A DNA stretch of 57,679 nucleotides from Youngiibacter multivorans (GCF_017873395.1 NZ_JAGGKC010000026.1:1-57679), one strand, 5' to 3'. Positions 8,789 to 17,343 are shown, counted from the stretch's first letter. Program-made: numbers and translations. Notes: generated from the sequence alone by a model not told the origin.

Positions 8789-9490
8789 ATGTACGAAGAT
8801 ATGAAAAAAAGGGTGCTGGAGGCGAACCTCCTGCTTCCAAAATATGAGCTTGTAAAATTCACCTGGGGAAACGTATCAGAGATTGACAGGGAGCGTGGAG
8901 TCGTAGCCATAAAGCCCTCAGGAGTAGAATACGATGTAATGAAGGCTGAAGATATAGTAATAGTCGATATGGAGGGTAACAGAATTGAAGGTGACCTTAA
9001 TCCGTCATCGGACCTTCCTACTCATCTGGCACTTTACAAGGCATTCAAGAACATCGGTGCAGTGACGCATACACATTCAAGGTGGGCGACTATCTGGGCT
9101 CAGGCCGGGAAATCGATACCCGCACTTGGAACTACCCATGGAGATTATTTCTATGGAGAAATACCTTGCACGAGACTGATGACACCTGCGGAGATAGCAG
9201 AACAGTACGAGCTTGAAACAGGAAATGTCATAATTGAGACCTTCAGCGGGAAAAATCCTGATTACATGCCAGGCGTGCTTGTACATTCCCACGGTCCTTT
9301 CACCTGGGGAAAGGATGCAATGGAAGCCGTCCACAATTCTGCTGTTCTGGATGAACTTGCAATGATGTCATGGCACAACAACATGTTAGACCCTAAATTG
9401 CCGCAGATGCAGCAGGAGCTTCTTGACAAGCACTATCTCAGAAAGCATGGCCCGGATTCCTATTATGGCCAGAAGAAGAAAGTGGTTTAG
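8789..9490 (+). CDS. ulaF: L-ribulose-5-phosphate 4-epimerase (UlaF/AraD type)
   Basis: Zinc-dependent class II aldolase-fold enzyme that converts L-ribulose 5-phosphate to D-xylulose 5-phosphate, the last step of the ascorbate route. I start it at ATG 8789, 7 bases after AGGAGG. ATG 8783 lies only 1 base after it. This gives 233 residues and an N-terminus (LEANLLLPKYELVKFTWGNV) that matches AraD. Asp75, His94, His96 (THTH) and His168 (VHSHGP) correspond to the catalytic Asp and zinc ligands of E. coli AraD. The stop codon abuts the ATG of the next gene. Whether it serves ascorbate or another pentose rests on context. Confidence 0.94.
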   Translation: MYEDMKKRVLEANLLLPKYELVKFTWGNVSEIDRERGVVAIKPSGVEYDVMKAEDIVIVDMEGNRIEGDLNPSSDLPTHLALYKAFKNIGAVTHTHSRWATIWAQAGKSIPALGTTHGDYFYGEIPCTRLMTPAEIAEQYELETGNVIIETFSGKNPDYMPGVLVHSHGPFTWGKDAMEAVHNSAVLDELAMMSWHNNMLDPKLPQMQQELLDKHYLRKHGPDSYYGQKKKVV

Positions 9491-10327
9491 ATGGACAGTG
9501 TAAGAATCGGGCTTTACGAGAAAGCCATTCCAAACCATGTGCCGATGAAGGAAAAGCTGAGGCTTGCCAGGAAGCATGGATACGATTTTCTTGAAATGAG
9601 CATAGATGAAACACAGGATAAGCTATCCAGGCTGGATATGACAATGGATGAGAGAGCCAGAATGGTCAGTGACATGTTTGAAGAAGGGCTTTTCATCAGG
9701 TCCATATGCCTCAGCGGTCACAGGAAGTATCCTCTTGGATCGGAAGATCCGAAGACAAGGGATTTATCCCTTGAAATCATGAGAAAAGCCATAATCCTTG
9801 CATATGACCTTGGTGTAAGGATCATCATGATAGCCGGATATGATGAGTATTACAAAGAATCAAATGAAGCGACAAGATCCAATTTTCTTGTAAATCTCAG
9901 AAAGAGCGTTGAAATGGCAGCGAGATACGGAGTTATCCTTGCATTCGAGACCATGGAGACAGAGTTCATGAATACAATCGAAAAGGCCATGTATTATGTG
10001 AATGAAATCAATTCGCCGTACCTACAGGTTTATCCGGATCTGGGCAACATAACCAATGCAGCAGTGATGTATGGCAAGTCAGTGACAGACGACATCAGTC
10101 TTGGAAAAGGGAACATCGTTGCCTTCCACCTGAAGGAGACTGTTCCAGGAGTATTCAGAGAAGTTCCTTATGGAACTGGACATGTGGATTTCAAGAATAG
10201 CCTTAAGACTATTTTGGATTCAGGGATCAACCTGTTCGTATGCGAGTTCTGGGACACAGGGAAAAGTGATTTTGAAGAAGACCTGAAGTTTGCACGTGAA
10301 TTCATCCTGGAAAACCTGAAAAGCTAG
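9491..10327 (+). CDS. ulaE: L-ribulose-5-phosphate (L-xylulose-5-phosphate) 3-epimerase UlaE
   Basis: TIM-barrel sugar-phosphate isomerase of the AP endonuclease-2 superfamily. It interconverts L-xylulose 5-phosphate and L-ribulose 5-phosphate. Its 278 residues are the usual length. UlaE-like stretches include LARKHGYDFLEMSIDE, RSICLSGHRKYPLGS, AFETMETEFM, YPDLGNI and FHLKETVPG, which carry the Glu, Asp, His and Glu metal ligands. The ATG follows the previous stop with no gap, so translation is probably coupled. It is the last gene before a strong terminator. Confidence 0.94.
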   Translation: MDSVRIGLYEKAIPNHVPMKEKLRLARKHGYDFLEMSIDETQDKLSRLDMTMDERARMVSDMFEEGLFIRSICLSGHRKYPLGSEDPKTRDLSLEIMRKAIILAYDLGVRIIMIAGYDEYYKESNEATRSNFLVNLRKSVEMAARYGVILAFETMETEFMNTIEKAMYYVNEINSPYLQVYPDLGNITNAAVMYGKSVTDDISLGKGNIVAFHLKETVPGVFREVPYGTGHVDFKNSLKTILDSGINLFVCEFWDTGKSDFEEDLKFAREFILENLKS

Positions 10328-10329
10328 TG

Positions 10330-10375
10330 AAAAACACAGAAGACTTGAGAAGGAAATCAAGTCTTCTGTGTTTTT
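10330..10375 (+). terminator. Terminator of the ula operon
   Basis: The 19-base arms at 10330-10348 and 10357-10375 pair perfectly around GAAGGAAA, and the right arm ends in TTTTT. This is the end of the operon. Confidence 0.95.
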
Positions 10376-10457
10376 ATCATATTCTTGGGTCAAAGGCATT
10401 TGAAAGGCATTTGGAATTTACATATAGGTCATCGTATCTGTCTCGTTTTTTGAAGTG

Positions 10458-10466
10458 TGGTATAAT
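10458..10466 (+). promoter_or_regulatory. Extended -10 promoter before the YwbE-like gene
   Basis: TGGTATAAT at 10458-10466 is a consensus extended -10 (TGnTATAAT). No good -35 box is visible 17 bases upstream. The gene starts 50 bases further on. Confidence 0.55.
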
Positions 10467-10515
10467 GTTCCGGGACAGAATGTTCTTTAAATAATATGAA
10501 GGCTAAAGGTGGATC

Positions 10516-10707
10516 ATGGACGGTAAAAAGCGCGCAGACATAAAACCGGGGATAAAGGTTCAGATAGTAAAGAAAGAGGACCAGAGATCCGGGAAGCTCA
10601 CAGAGGGAATCGTGAAGGATATCCTTACAAATTCCTCGAACCATCCCCATGGAATTAAGGTCAGGCTTGAGGATGGTACAGTGGGTCGAGTCCAAAGCAT
10701 AGTTTGA
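10516..10707 (+). CDS. YwbE family protein (DUF2196)
   Basis: A 63-residue basic protein of the YwbE family, recognised by the stretch PGIKVQIVKKEDQRSGKLTEG and the ending GIKVRLEDGTVGRVQ. The fold is a small beta barrel, and members often accompany information-processing genes. The molecular function is unknown. The ATG is preceded by AGGTGG. It is transcribed alone. Confidence 0.88.
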   Translation: MDGKKRADIKPGIKVQIVKKEDQRSGKLTEGIVKDILTNSSNHPHGIKVRLEDGTVGRVQSIV

Positions 10708-10916
10708 GAATTAAACGTCTGAGCTGAAAATGCAGTAATTCCAAAGCAATAGAATAGTTCACTCATAGTTTACAAAGTATTCAGGGCAGTTGTTTGATTA
10801 CTTGCTTCTTGTGTGTTTTAATGAAGTCAAAGAAGGGATTTTTTTAATCCAGGTATTTGTATTAATCTTCAAATCGGTTATCTGATTCCATTTGAACATG
10901 ATGGGGGAGATGAATC

Positions 10917-11333
10917 ATGTACAAGAAGATATTGGTAGCTACTGATGGTTCGGATTATTCGAGACGGGCGTTTGAGGTTGCGCTGGAGATGGCGAAGCAT
11001 TTTCAGTCTGAATTGGAGATCCTTCACGTAATTCAAGATTATATGAAGGGTGAGTCAAATGTTGAGGTTAAGATAACAAAGGAGCAGGTAGAGGCTGTAA
11101 GCAAGGAAATTATGGAGAAGACGAAGGGTGAAACAGATACCGGTGAGGTCCGCATAACAACGAAGACAGCATTCGGATACCCTGCCTCTGTGATCATAGA
11201 GGAAGCCAATGCAGGCTTTGATTTGATTGTGATGGGTACGAAGGGACACGGGCCATGGGGCGGAGCTATAATGGGAAGTGTTACTCAAAGGGTAGCAGGT
11301 GCCGTTAATTGTCCTGTGCTGGTTGTAAAATAG
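10917..11333 (+). CDS. Universal stress protein (UspA family)
   Basis: A single-domain Usp of 138 residues. The N-terminus YKKILVATDGSDYSRRAF holds the nucleotide-contacting Asp. The C-terminus carries the ATP-binding signature G-x2-G-x9-G-S (GTKGHGPWGGAIMGS), so it likely belongs to the ATP-binding class. It is a cytoplasmic dimer by family precedent. The ATG follows a GGGGGAGATG site. Its own terminator lies downstream. Which stress it answers to cannot be read from the sequence. Confidence 0.95.
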   Translation: MYKKILVATDGSDYSRRAFEVALEMAKHFQSELEILHVIQDYMKGESNVEVKITKEQVEAVSKEIMEKTKGETDTGEVRITTKTAFGYPASVIIEEANAGFDLIVMGTKGHGPWGGAIMGSVTQRVAGAVNCPVLVVK

Positions 11334-11352
11334 GTTCCAATTTTGATTTATG

Positions 11353-11392
11353 AAGCAGGCTTTCGCTTAAGATGCGGCAGCCTGCTTTTTTT
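11353..11392 (+). terminator. Terminator of the universal stress protein gene
   Basis: AAGCAGGCT (11353-11361) pairs with AGCCTGCTT (11379-11387) and runs into a T tract. Confidence 0.88.
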
Positions 11393-11472
11393 GGTGTTTG
11401 GAATCGGAGAGAAGAAAAGTGTAATTGTATGGAGACTATGTATTAACACTCAATGAACAATGAGAGATACAA

Positions 11473-11500
11473 TTGATATTAAAATTCAAAATGTTATGAT
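11473..11500 (+). promoter_or_regulatory. Sigma-A promoter of the DUF302 gene
   Basis: TTGATA at 11473-11478 and TATGAT at 11495-11500 have a 16-base spacer. The gene begins 37 bases downstream, behind AGGAGG. Confidence 0.65.
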
Positions 11501-11536
11501 TCAATTATAAGTAAAAACTACAACAGGAGGTTTAAA

Positions 11537-11923
11537 ATGGATTTCGTATATGAGATGAAGACAGGAAAGGACTTTGAAACTGCTGTCGAGGATATCAGGA
11601 AGGCACTTGGTGCCAGGGGCTTCGGAGTACTTTGGGAAATGAACTTCAAGGACAAGCTCAGAGAGAAGGGGCTTGAATTTGATATCAACTTCAAGGTCAT
11701 GGAGGTCTGCAATCCTCCCAAGGCCAAGATAGTATTGGACAGGGACATAGAGGCAGGTTATATGCTTCCATGTAAAATGGCAGTCTATGAGAAGGATGGA
11801 GAAGTAAGGATTGGCATGCTTAAGCCCATGTCCCTTGTGGGACTTCTAGGGAAAGAAGGTCTTCAGGATATAGCTGAAGAGGTTGAAGGTATACTGAAAT
11901 CAGCTATTCTGGAAGCTGTATAG
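11537..11923 (+). CDS. DUF302 domain protein
   Basis: A single DUF302 domain of 128 residues. Recognisable features are the GVLWEMNFKDKLREKGLEF stretch, the MEVCNPPKA motif and the ending MLKPMSLVGLLG. The family is widespread, soluble and dimeric, with no settled biochemical role. The ATG follows ACAGGAGG by 8 bases. It sits alone with its own promoter; an 8-bp hairpin (GGCCGTCA/TGACGGCC) lies 13 bases after the stop. Confidence 0.9.
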   Translation: MDFVYEMKTGKDFETAVEDIRKALGARGFGVLWEMNFKDKLREKGLEFDINFKVMEVCNPPKAKIVLDRDIEAGYMLPCKMAVYEKDGEVRIGMLKPMSLVGLLGKEGLQDIAEEVEGILKSAILEAV

Positions 11924-11936
11924 AAAAGAAGGTATA

Positions 11937-11965
11937 GGCCGTCATTGTAAATGCAAGTGACGGCC
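11937..11965 (+). terminator. Weak hairpin after the DUF302 gene
   Basis: GGCCGTCA (11937-11944) pairs with TGACGGCC (11958-11965) around a 13-base loop. No T run follows, so terminator activity is doubtful. Confidence 0.35.
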
Positions 11966-12086
11966 GTATCACTTAATTCCATATTTGGTGCATTTCAATT
12001 TTCAAGAAATGCAAATTACAACAGATCTCTAAAAAGAGGTGTATACTTTATAAAGGTTCAAGAAACTTGATATTCGGGAGGCAGCA

Positions 12087-13259
12087 ATGAAGAAAAAGGA
12101 TGTTCTGACAACAAATTTGAAGCTATCATATTTTCTTATTTTCGGATCCTTTGCATGCTTCTTTCCATTCCTTACATATTATATGCAATCCAGGGGATTG
12201 AGCTTTACGCAAATTGGAATACTCTTTGCGGTATATTCCATTACTGGCGTATTCACTCAGCCTATCTGGGGATTCTTAACGGACAAGTATCTCAACAAGA
12301 GAATTACCATAATGATACTTATAATTGGAAGTGCGATACTCATAACAAGCTTCATATTCGCCAATTCATTCATAGCCATACTCCTCAGCATTGTATTGTT
12401 CCTAACTTTCCAAAGCCCGATAATTCCTGTTTCTGATGCGTTCACATATGAGATCATGGAGAAAAAGCGTGAGATCCAGTATGGAAGGATCCGCCTCATG
12501 GGCTCAGCAGGATATGCGTTCATGGCCCTTATTTCAGGCCAGGTAGTATCCAGGGTAGGGATAAACGTTGCATTCATAATGTACTCGGTGATGATAATGG
12601 TTGGCTTGATTTTCATATACAGGATCGATTTTCAGGGCAAGAAGACAAAGGTGAAGATCAACGTCAAGGACATCTCCAAGCTTTTCAGGAACCGGAGGTT
12701 CCTGATATTCATGCTTGCGGTATATACGATCAACATAGCAATCGGCAGCAACAATTCGTACATTTCGCTTCTGATACAGAAGACCGGCGGAACTGTGGCA
12801 CATATTGGAGTATATGGGTTCATGGTTGCAATAAGTGAGCTTCCTTCAATGTTTTCAGGGCATAAGCTGATGAAGCGATTCGGTGAGCTTAACCTATTCG
12901 CCATAGGAATATTCTTCTTTGTGCTCAGATACCTGCTGGACTCACTAAGTGTTTCCTATCAGATGGTACTTGTTGTGCAGGTTCTTCAGGGAGTATCCTT
13001 TGCATTGTTTTTCATGGCAGCTCTTCAGTATTTGAACGGAATAGTCCCATCAGCCATGAAGACTACAGCTATGACAATATTTGCTGCTGTCTGCGGACTC
13101 GGGAACTTCACAGGAAATATTGGCGGAGGAATTCTTCTGGAACACATCGATATATTTACATTGTTCAGGATACTGGCAGCAGTTTCATTTGTTGCGCTTC
13201 TTATAATACTGGGACTTAAGGTGTATGAGAAATCTCTGAAGGAAAAGCTTGTCAGCTGA
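12087..13259 (+). CDS. MFS transporter (LacY/phenylpropionate-type)
   Basis: A 390-residue major facilitator with twelve hydrophobic segments. The loop GFLTDKYLNKRI between segments 2 and 3 is the MFS A-motif. The start NLKLSYFLIFGSFACFFPFLTYYMQSRG resembles the MFS_1-like/3-phenylpropionate transporter branch. The substrate cannot be inferred. The ATG has GGGAGGC upstream. An IS605-type element has landed 11 bases after its stop codon, so any native downstream signals have been displaced. Confidence 0.9.
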   Translation: MKKKDVLTTNLKLSYFLIFGSFACFFPFLTYYMQSRGLSFTQIGILFAVYSITGVFTQPIWGFLTDKYLNKRITIMILIIGSAILITSFIFANSFIAILLSIVLFLTFQSPIIPVSDAFTYEIMEKKREIQYGRIRLMGSAGYAFMALISGQVVSRVGINVAFIMYSVMIMVGLIFIYRIDFQGKKTKVKINVKDISKLFRNRRFLIFMLAVYTINIAIGSNNSYISLLIQKTGGTVAHIGVYGFMVAISELPSMFSGHKLMKRFGELNLFAIGIFFFVLRYLLDSLSVSYQMVLVVQVLQGVSFALFFMAALQYLNGIVPSAMKTTAMTIFAAVCGLGNFTGNIGGGILLEHIDIFTLFRILAAVSFVALLIILGLKVYEKSLKEKLVS

Positions 13260-13277
13260 TGCAAATTGATGAAAAAG

Positions 13278-13316
13278 CTTGCGCAAACTCGTGACTTCAG
13301 ACGTGAGTTAGCAAGC
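13278..13316 (+). repeat. Left-end hairpin of the IS605-type element
   Basis: The outer arms GCTTGC (13278-13283) and GCAAGC (13311-13316), and the inner arms AACTC (13286-13290) and GAGTT (13305-13309), form an irregular stem. Its top, 13288-13307, matches the right-end hairpin at 16 of 20 positions. Such folded ends are bound by HUH transposases. Confidence 0.7.
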
Positions 13317-13433
13317 GAAGTCAAAAACTAAACGGCACTTAGAATATTTGCATATATCAAGTAATAATTACCGCAAAGCACTTTGAATAATTGTTTGCAT
13401 TAATTAAATGTTAATAGGACATGAAGTGTTCTT

Positions 13434-13685
13434 ATGTCTAAAATACGGTATGGACGCGGATATTTCTATACAATCCAGTATCATATTGTCTGCTACGTAG
13501 TTTATCGGCACGATAGCCTTATTGGGCAGATGGATAAAGATTAGAAGGATTTGTTAAATCTGATTGCAGATGACAAAGTTTTGTATATTTTGGATATGGG
13601 AACGCATAATGATTATGTGTATCTGCAGATTGAAAACACCGTGGAGCAAATTCGCTGGTACATACAGAGTCAGAAAAAGAAATGA
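13434..13685 (+). pseudogene. tnpA: Decayed IS200-type tnpA transposase
   Basis: Reading in one frame from ATG 13434 gives an IS200 TnpA start (YTIQYHIVCYVVYR). A TAG then interrupts after QMDKD, followed by KDLLNLIADDKVLYILDMG. Where the catalytic HUH pair HVHL should stand, the frame reads YVYL. The sequence then jumps straight to the C-terminal tail (EQIRWYIQSQ). A normal TnpA has about 130-150 residues. Here the middle, including the nucleophilic tyrosine helix, is deleted. The gene is certainly inactive, so the element needs a transposase in trans. Confidence 0.88.
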
Positions 13686-13722
13686 GACAGTTCAAGCTTT
13701 GACATCTCTGGAGGTGAGTGCA

Positions 13723-14871
13723 GTGCTGCAGCATAAAGCCTATGAATACCGTATCTATCCAGATAAAAAACAGGAAACGCTTATTGCAAGGACAATCGGC
13801 AGTTCAAGGTATGTATACAACCATTTCCTGGAACTTTGGAACAAGGAATATGAGGAGACCGGAAAAGGTCTGACTTATTTCGCATGCTCCAAACTTCTGA
13901 CAAAGATGAAGAGGGACCCGGAAACAGTATGGCTTTGTGAAGTGGATAAGTTCTCGCTCCAGAATTCCCTTCGTAACCTGTCGGACGCCTTCTCCCGATT
14001 TTTCAAAGGACAGAATGAGCATCCCCAGTTCAAGAGCAAGAAGAGCCCGAGGCAAAGCTATACTACACAATTAACGAACAACAACATCGCAGTATCCGGA
14101 AATTACCTGAAGCTGCCTAAGCTGGGCCTGGTCAAGTTTGCAGAAAGCCAGGAGATGAAAGGGCGTATACTGAATGTCACAGTACGAAGGAAACCGAGCG
14201 GGAAATTCTTCGTATCAATCCTTTGTGAAGAGGAAATCTGTGAATTGCCTAAGACTGACTCTGCTATCGGAATTGACCTCGGAATCACTGACTTTGCGGT
14301 TATGTCAGATGGCACTAGGAATGACAACAATCATTTCACCAGACAAATGGAAGAGAGGCTTAGACGTGAACAGCGAAAGCTTGCAAGGCGTGCACTTATA
14401 GCGGAGAAAATAGGCATACGCTTGTCTGAAGCCAGGAACTATCAGAAGCAGAGAAGGAAGGTAGCCAGGCTCTATGAAAAGGTTGCTAACCAGCGAAATG
14501 GATTTCTGAACAAACTCAGTACAGAGATAGTCAAAAACCACGATATCATCTGTATCGAGGACCTTAACGTGAAGGGCATGATGCGCAACCACAAACTGGC
14601 AAAAAGCATTTCTGATGTATCGTGGACGAGCCTTGTATCGAAACTGCAGTATAAAGCTGCCTGGTATGGAAAAGAAGTCATCAGGATAAGCAGGTGGTTT
14701 CCGTCAAGTCAGATATGCTCAGAGTGCGGCCACAAGGACGGGAAGAAGCCACTCCATGTGAGGGAGTGGACCTGTCCAGTTTGCCATGCCCATCATGACC
14801 GCGATGTCAATGCAGCAAGAAATATACTGGCTGAAGGACTCAGGATAAGAGCTCTGACTCTAGGGTCTTAG
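13723..14871 (+). CDS. tnpB: TnpB RNA-guided nuclease of the IS605 element
   Basis: A full-length TnpB of 382 residues. The RuvC-like acidic residues are Asp185 (GIDLGITD), Glu279 (ICIEDLNV) and Asp361 (HHDRDVNAA). The zinc finger has C332xxC335 and C351xxC354. I start it at GTG 13723, 7 bases after GGAGGT. The open frame continues upstream to 13564, but that part reads through the tnpA remnant out of frame. TnpB proteins cut DNA guided by an RNA copied from the element's right end, next to a target motif. All catalytic residues are present while tnpA is dead. Confidence 0.95.
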   Translation: MLQHKAYEYRIYPDKKQETLIARTIGSSRYVYNHFLELWNKEYEETGKGLTYFACSKLLTKMKRDPETVWLCEVDKFSLQNSLRNLSDAFSRFFKGQNEHPQFKSKKSPRQSYTTQLTNNNIAVSGNYLKLPKLGLVKFAESQEMKGRILNVTVRRKPSGKFFVSILCEEEICELPKTDSAIGIDLGITDFAVMSDGTRNDNNHFTRQMEERLRREQRKLARRALIAEKIGIRLSEARNYQKQRRKVARLYEKVANQRNGFLNKLSTEIVKNHDIICIEDLNVKGMMRNHKLAKSISDVSWTSLVSKLQYKAAWYGKEVIRISRWFPSSQICSECGHKDGKKPLHVREWTCPVCHAHHDRDVNAARNILAEGLRIRALTLGS

Positions 14872-15029
14872 TAATACAGAAGCAAACAGGAACCGCAGGA
14901 AATGCGGGGATAGCTTGGTAAACAAGAGAAACCTCTGTCGGTAAAGAAATATGCCGGTAAGTATGCTCTGTTCCCAAGAATCTCGTGACTTTAGTCATGA
15001 GAGTTTCAAATGCTATTTTGTCATGACAC
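14872..15029 (+). ncRNA. Candidate omega (re)RNA and guide at the right end of the element
   Basis: In characterised systems TnpB uses an RNA spanning the tnpB 3' end and the right end, with the guide taken from flanking DNA. The interval from the tnpB stop to 15009 is non-coding and rich in short complementary segments (ACCGCAGGAAATGCGGGG, the right-end hairpin). The guide would be roughly the 16-20 bases after 15009, starting ATGCTATTTTG. This is placed by analogy; no promoter or ends are seen. Confidence 0.5.
14984..15003 (+). repeat. Right-end hairpin of the IS605-type element
   Basis: CTCGTGACT and AGTCATGAG pair around TT with one G-T pair. TTTCAA follows at once, fitting a right-end cleavage site TCAA. 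Confidence 0.7.
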
Positions 15030-15190
15030 CTTTAAGGGTGTCTTTTTCATTTCTCAAACCTAAATGTAAAAATTCGAAAATAGTTAATAATGTATTTGGA
15101 TTGTTAATGTGGATACGGTGCTTCGGTTATTCTATGTGTGCTCAATTAGATTTATACTTAAGGTAAGTCAAATATTGTGAGGTGAATGGC

Positions 15191-16093
15191 ATGCGTACGG
15201 ACCAAAGACTGACGGAAGCTTATCTCAAGGCAAGGGTTGCTCATTTTGACGAAAACTCAAGGTATGTGTTCATGAGCGACTGCCACCGCGGAAATGGTAA
15301 CAGCGCAGACGAGTTTACGAAGAACCAGAATGCATACCTGCATGCGATGGACTATTACTATAACAATGGCTTTGTCTATGTTGAAGCAGGTGATGGAGAC
15401 GAACTTTGGGAGCATCCGAGGTTCGTAGACATAAAGAACGCCCATTATGAAGTTTATGAGTCCATCAGAAGGTTCCATGATGAAAAGAGACTTTTCATGC
15501 TTTATGGAAATCACAATATCTATCTGAAGAATAAGGATTATGTGAGGAATAACTACTATACATACTATAATGACTTCAAGCAGCAGGCTCACGATTTCCT
15601 CAATGAATTGGATCCATGTGAATCACTGCTTCTTGTAAACAGAAAGACAGGTCAGGAAATTCTGACACTGCATGGACATCAGGGAGACCTCAGCAACGAC
15701 CAGTTCTGGTTCTTTTCAATGCTGTCGCTTAAGTACTTCTGGAGACACCTTCACTCATTTGGCTTCACTAACCCTTCAAGCCCGGTGAGAAATATCAGCA
15801 AAAGACACAGGATTGAGAAGAATTATGTGAAGTGGATAGATAAGCATAAAAGGATGCTGATATGCGGCCATACCCACAGGTTCAAGTTTCCAAGGCCGGA
15901 TGAGCTTCCATACTTCAACACCGGATGCTGCATCTATCCGACAAGCATGACTGCAATAGAGCTTATTGATGGCAACATTCAGATTGCCAGGTGGAGAGTC
16001 GTGGTCAACAGTGAAGGTATGCTTCAGGTTACAAGGTTCGTGCTTAGGGGACCCGAGCCGATTGAAAAGTTCAACCTGCGTCTGGAACAATAA
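15191..16093 (+). CDS. Calcineurin-like metallophosphoesterase
   Basis: A 300-residue binuclear metallophosphoesterase. The motif series is complete: SDCHRG (Asp30, His32), GDGDE (67-71), GNHN (106-109), HGHQGD (161-166) and CGHTH (225-229). The start is ATG 15191, 6 bases after GAGGTG; an upstream GTG at 15182 lies within that ribosome site. There is no signal peptide, so it is cytoplasmic. It resembles UDP-2,3-diacylglucosamine hydrolase-like phosphoesterases in layout, but that pathway is not expected in a Gram-positive. The substrate is unknown. Confidence 0.9.
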   Translation: MRTDQRLTEAYLKARVAHFDENSRYVFMSDCHRGNGNSADEFTKNQNAYLHAMDYYYNNGFVYVEAGDGDELWEHPRFVDIKNAHYEVYESIRRFHDEKRLFMLYGNHNIYLKNKDYVRNNYYTYYNDFKQQAHDFLNELDPCESLLLVNRKTGQEILTLHGHQGDLSNDQFWFFSMLSLKYFWRHLHSFGFTNPSSPVRNISKRHRIEKNYVKWIDKHKRMLICGHTHRFKFPRPDELPYFNTGCCIYPTSMTAIELIDGNIQIARWRVVVNSEGMLQVTRFVLRGPEPIEKFNLRLEQ

Positions 16094-16177
16094 GCATTTG
16101 AATATCCATGTCAGAATAGTATAATCATTTTCATGGGAAAATTTACGATAGATATGATGATGCAAGGGGAATGATGA

Positions 16178-17296
16178 ATGGAACTTTATAACCTGGAACT
16201 GGTAAGGCGTCTTAGACATGAACTGCATATGCATCCCGAGCTTTCAAACCAAGAGGTCTGGACGAAAAAGCACCTCATCGAATTCCTGAGAATGAATACT
16301 AGCCTCGAAATCGTGGATCGCGGAAGGTGGTTCTACGCAACTTTCAGAGCAGGACAAGGATGCAGGAACATAGCCTTTCGTGCTGATTTTGATGCGATCC
16401 ATATGGATGAGACAATTGAACTTCCGTACTCATCACTTGAAGCAGGAGTTTCCCATAAATGCGGACATGACGGGCATTCGGCTACCCTTGCCGGATTTGC
16501 ATTGGAAATCGACCAGAAGGGCAGCAATAATAACATATTCTTCCTGTTCCAGCATGCTGAGGAGACCGGAGACGGTGCTGCAGAATGCAAGGTGTTCATT
16601 GAAGAGAACGGAATCGACGAGATATTTGCATTCCACAACATGAGCAGTATGGAGCTGAAATCAGTGAATGTTATAGATGGAGTAAGCAATTTCGGCTCAA
16701 AAGGCATGATAATCCATATGGAGGGAACCCCTTCCCATGCCAGCCATCCTGAAAAGGGAGTCAATCCTGCATTCGCCATTGCTAAGATCATAGATGCGAT
16801 ACCTGAGCTGACATCTCCTGACTATAACAAGGGAATTGTGCTATGCACAGTGGTCCAGGTAGCCATCGGTGAGCGGGCTTTTGGTGTTTCGGCTGGAAAA
16901 GGAGAACTGCTGCTTACTATCAGAGCATATTATGAGCCGGAAATGGACAGGCTGCAGAAAAACCTTGAAGAACTTGCATATGCTCAGGCTGAAAGGTATG
17001 GGCTTAGAGTAAGCTTTAGATATGAAGACTACTTCCCGGAGGTCTTTAACCATAAGGAAAGCTCTGACAAGATCAGGCAGGTCTGCAGAGATAAGGGACT
17101 TCATCTTGTTGAGATGGAGGAAGCATTCAGGGCTTCCGAGGATTTCGGACACTATCTTAAGCTAACCAAGGGAGCCATCTGCTATATCGGCAACGGTGTG
17201 GACCATCCACATATCCATAACCAGGAATATGATTTTCCTGATGAGATAATTGAAACTGGAGTTGAACTGTTTAAGGGTCTAGCTGAAACAAAATGA
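16178..17296 (+). CDS. M20-family amidohydrolase
   Basis: A 372-residue metallopeptidase/amidohydrolase of the aminoacylase or hippurate-hydrolase type. Metal ligands are visible in RADFDAI (68-74), HKCGHDGH (93-100) and FQHAEETGDGA (124-134, with the general base Glu), plus FHN at 152-154 and a late HIHNQEYDFPDE. The inserted dimerisation domain starts near residue 170 (GMIIHMEGTPSHASHPEKG). It likely removes an N-acyl group from an amino acid or small peptide in the cytoplasm. It is transcribed alone with a terminator after it. The substrate is unknown. Confidence 0.92.
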   Translation: MELYNLELVRRLRHELHMHPELSNQEVWTKKHLIEFLRMNTSLEIVDRGRWFYATFRAGQGCRNIAFRADFDAIHMDETIELPYSSLEAGVSHKCGHDGHSATLAGFALEIDQKGSNNNIFFLFQHAEETGDGAAECKVFIEENGIDEIFAFHNMSSMELKSVNVIDGVSNFGSKGMIIHMEGTPSHASHPEKGVNPAFAIAKIIDAIPELTSPDYNKGIVLCTVVQVAIGERAFGVSAGKGELLLTIRAYYEPEMDRLQKNLEELAYAQAERYGLRVSFRYEDYFPEVFNHKESSDKIRQVCRDKGLHLVEMEEAFRASEDFGHYLKLTKGAICYIGNGVDHPHIHNQEYDFPDEIIETGVELFKGLAETK

Positions 17297-17314
17297 CAGG
17301 ATAATACTTTTTTG

Positions 17315-17343
17315 AGGCCAGGGATTTAGTCCCTGGTCTTTTG
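17315..17343 (+). terminator. Terminator of the amidohydrolase gene
   Basis: GGCCAGGGA and TCCCTGGTC pair over 9 bp (one G-T pair) around TTTAG, followed by TTTT. Confidence 0.85.

Larger units (their letters stand above)
13271..15009 (+). mobile_element. IS200/IS605-family insertion element with dead tnpA and intact tnpB
   Basis: A 1.74-kb element bounded by imperfect hairpins. The left-end hairpin at 13288-13307 and the right-end hairpin at 14984-15003 share CTCGTGACTT(C/T)AG and end in TGAG, which ties them to one element. The left tip is set just after TTGAT at 13266-13270, a target motif known for ISDra2-like elements. The right tip is set after TCAA at 15006-15009. There are no terminal inverted repeats or target duplication, as expected for this family. 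The tips are inferred. Confidence 0.8.

Noticed and set aside
13564..13722. Upstream extension of the tnpB reading frame (53 extra codons)
   Set aside because: It overlaps the tnpA remnant in another frame and has no TnpB similarity. GTG 13723 has a well-placed GGAGGT and gives the family N-terminus.
14951..15166. 71-codon open frame across the right end of the IS element
   Set aside because: It crosses the element boundary and the right-end hairpin and has no ribosome site or protein features.
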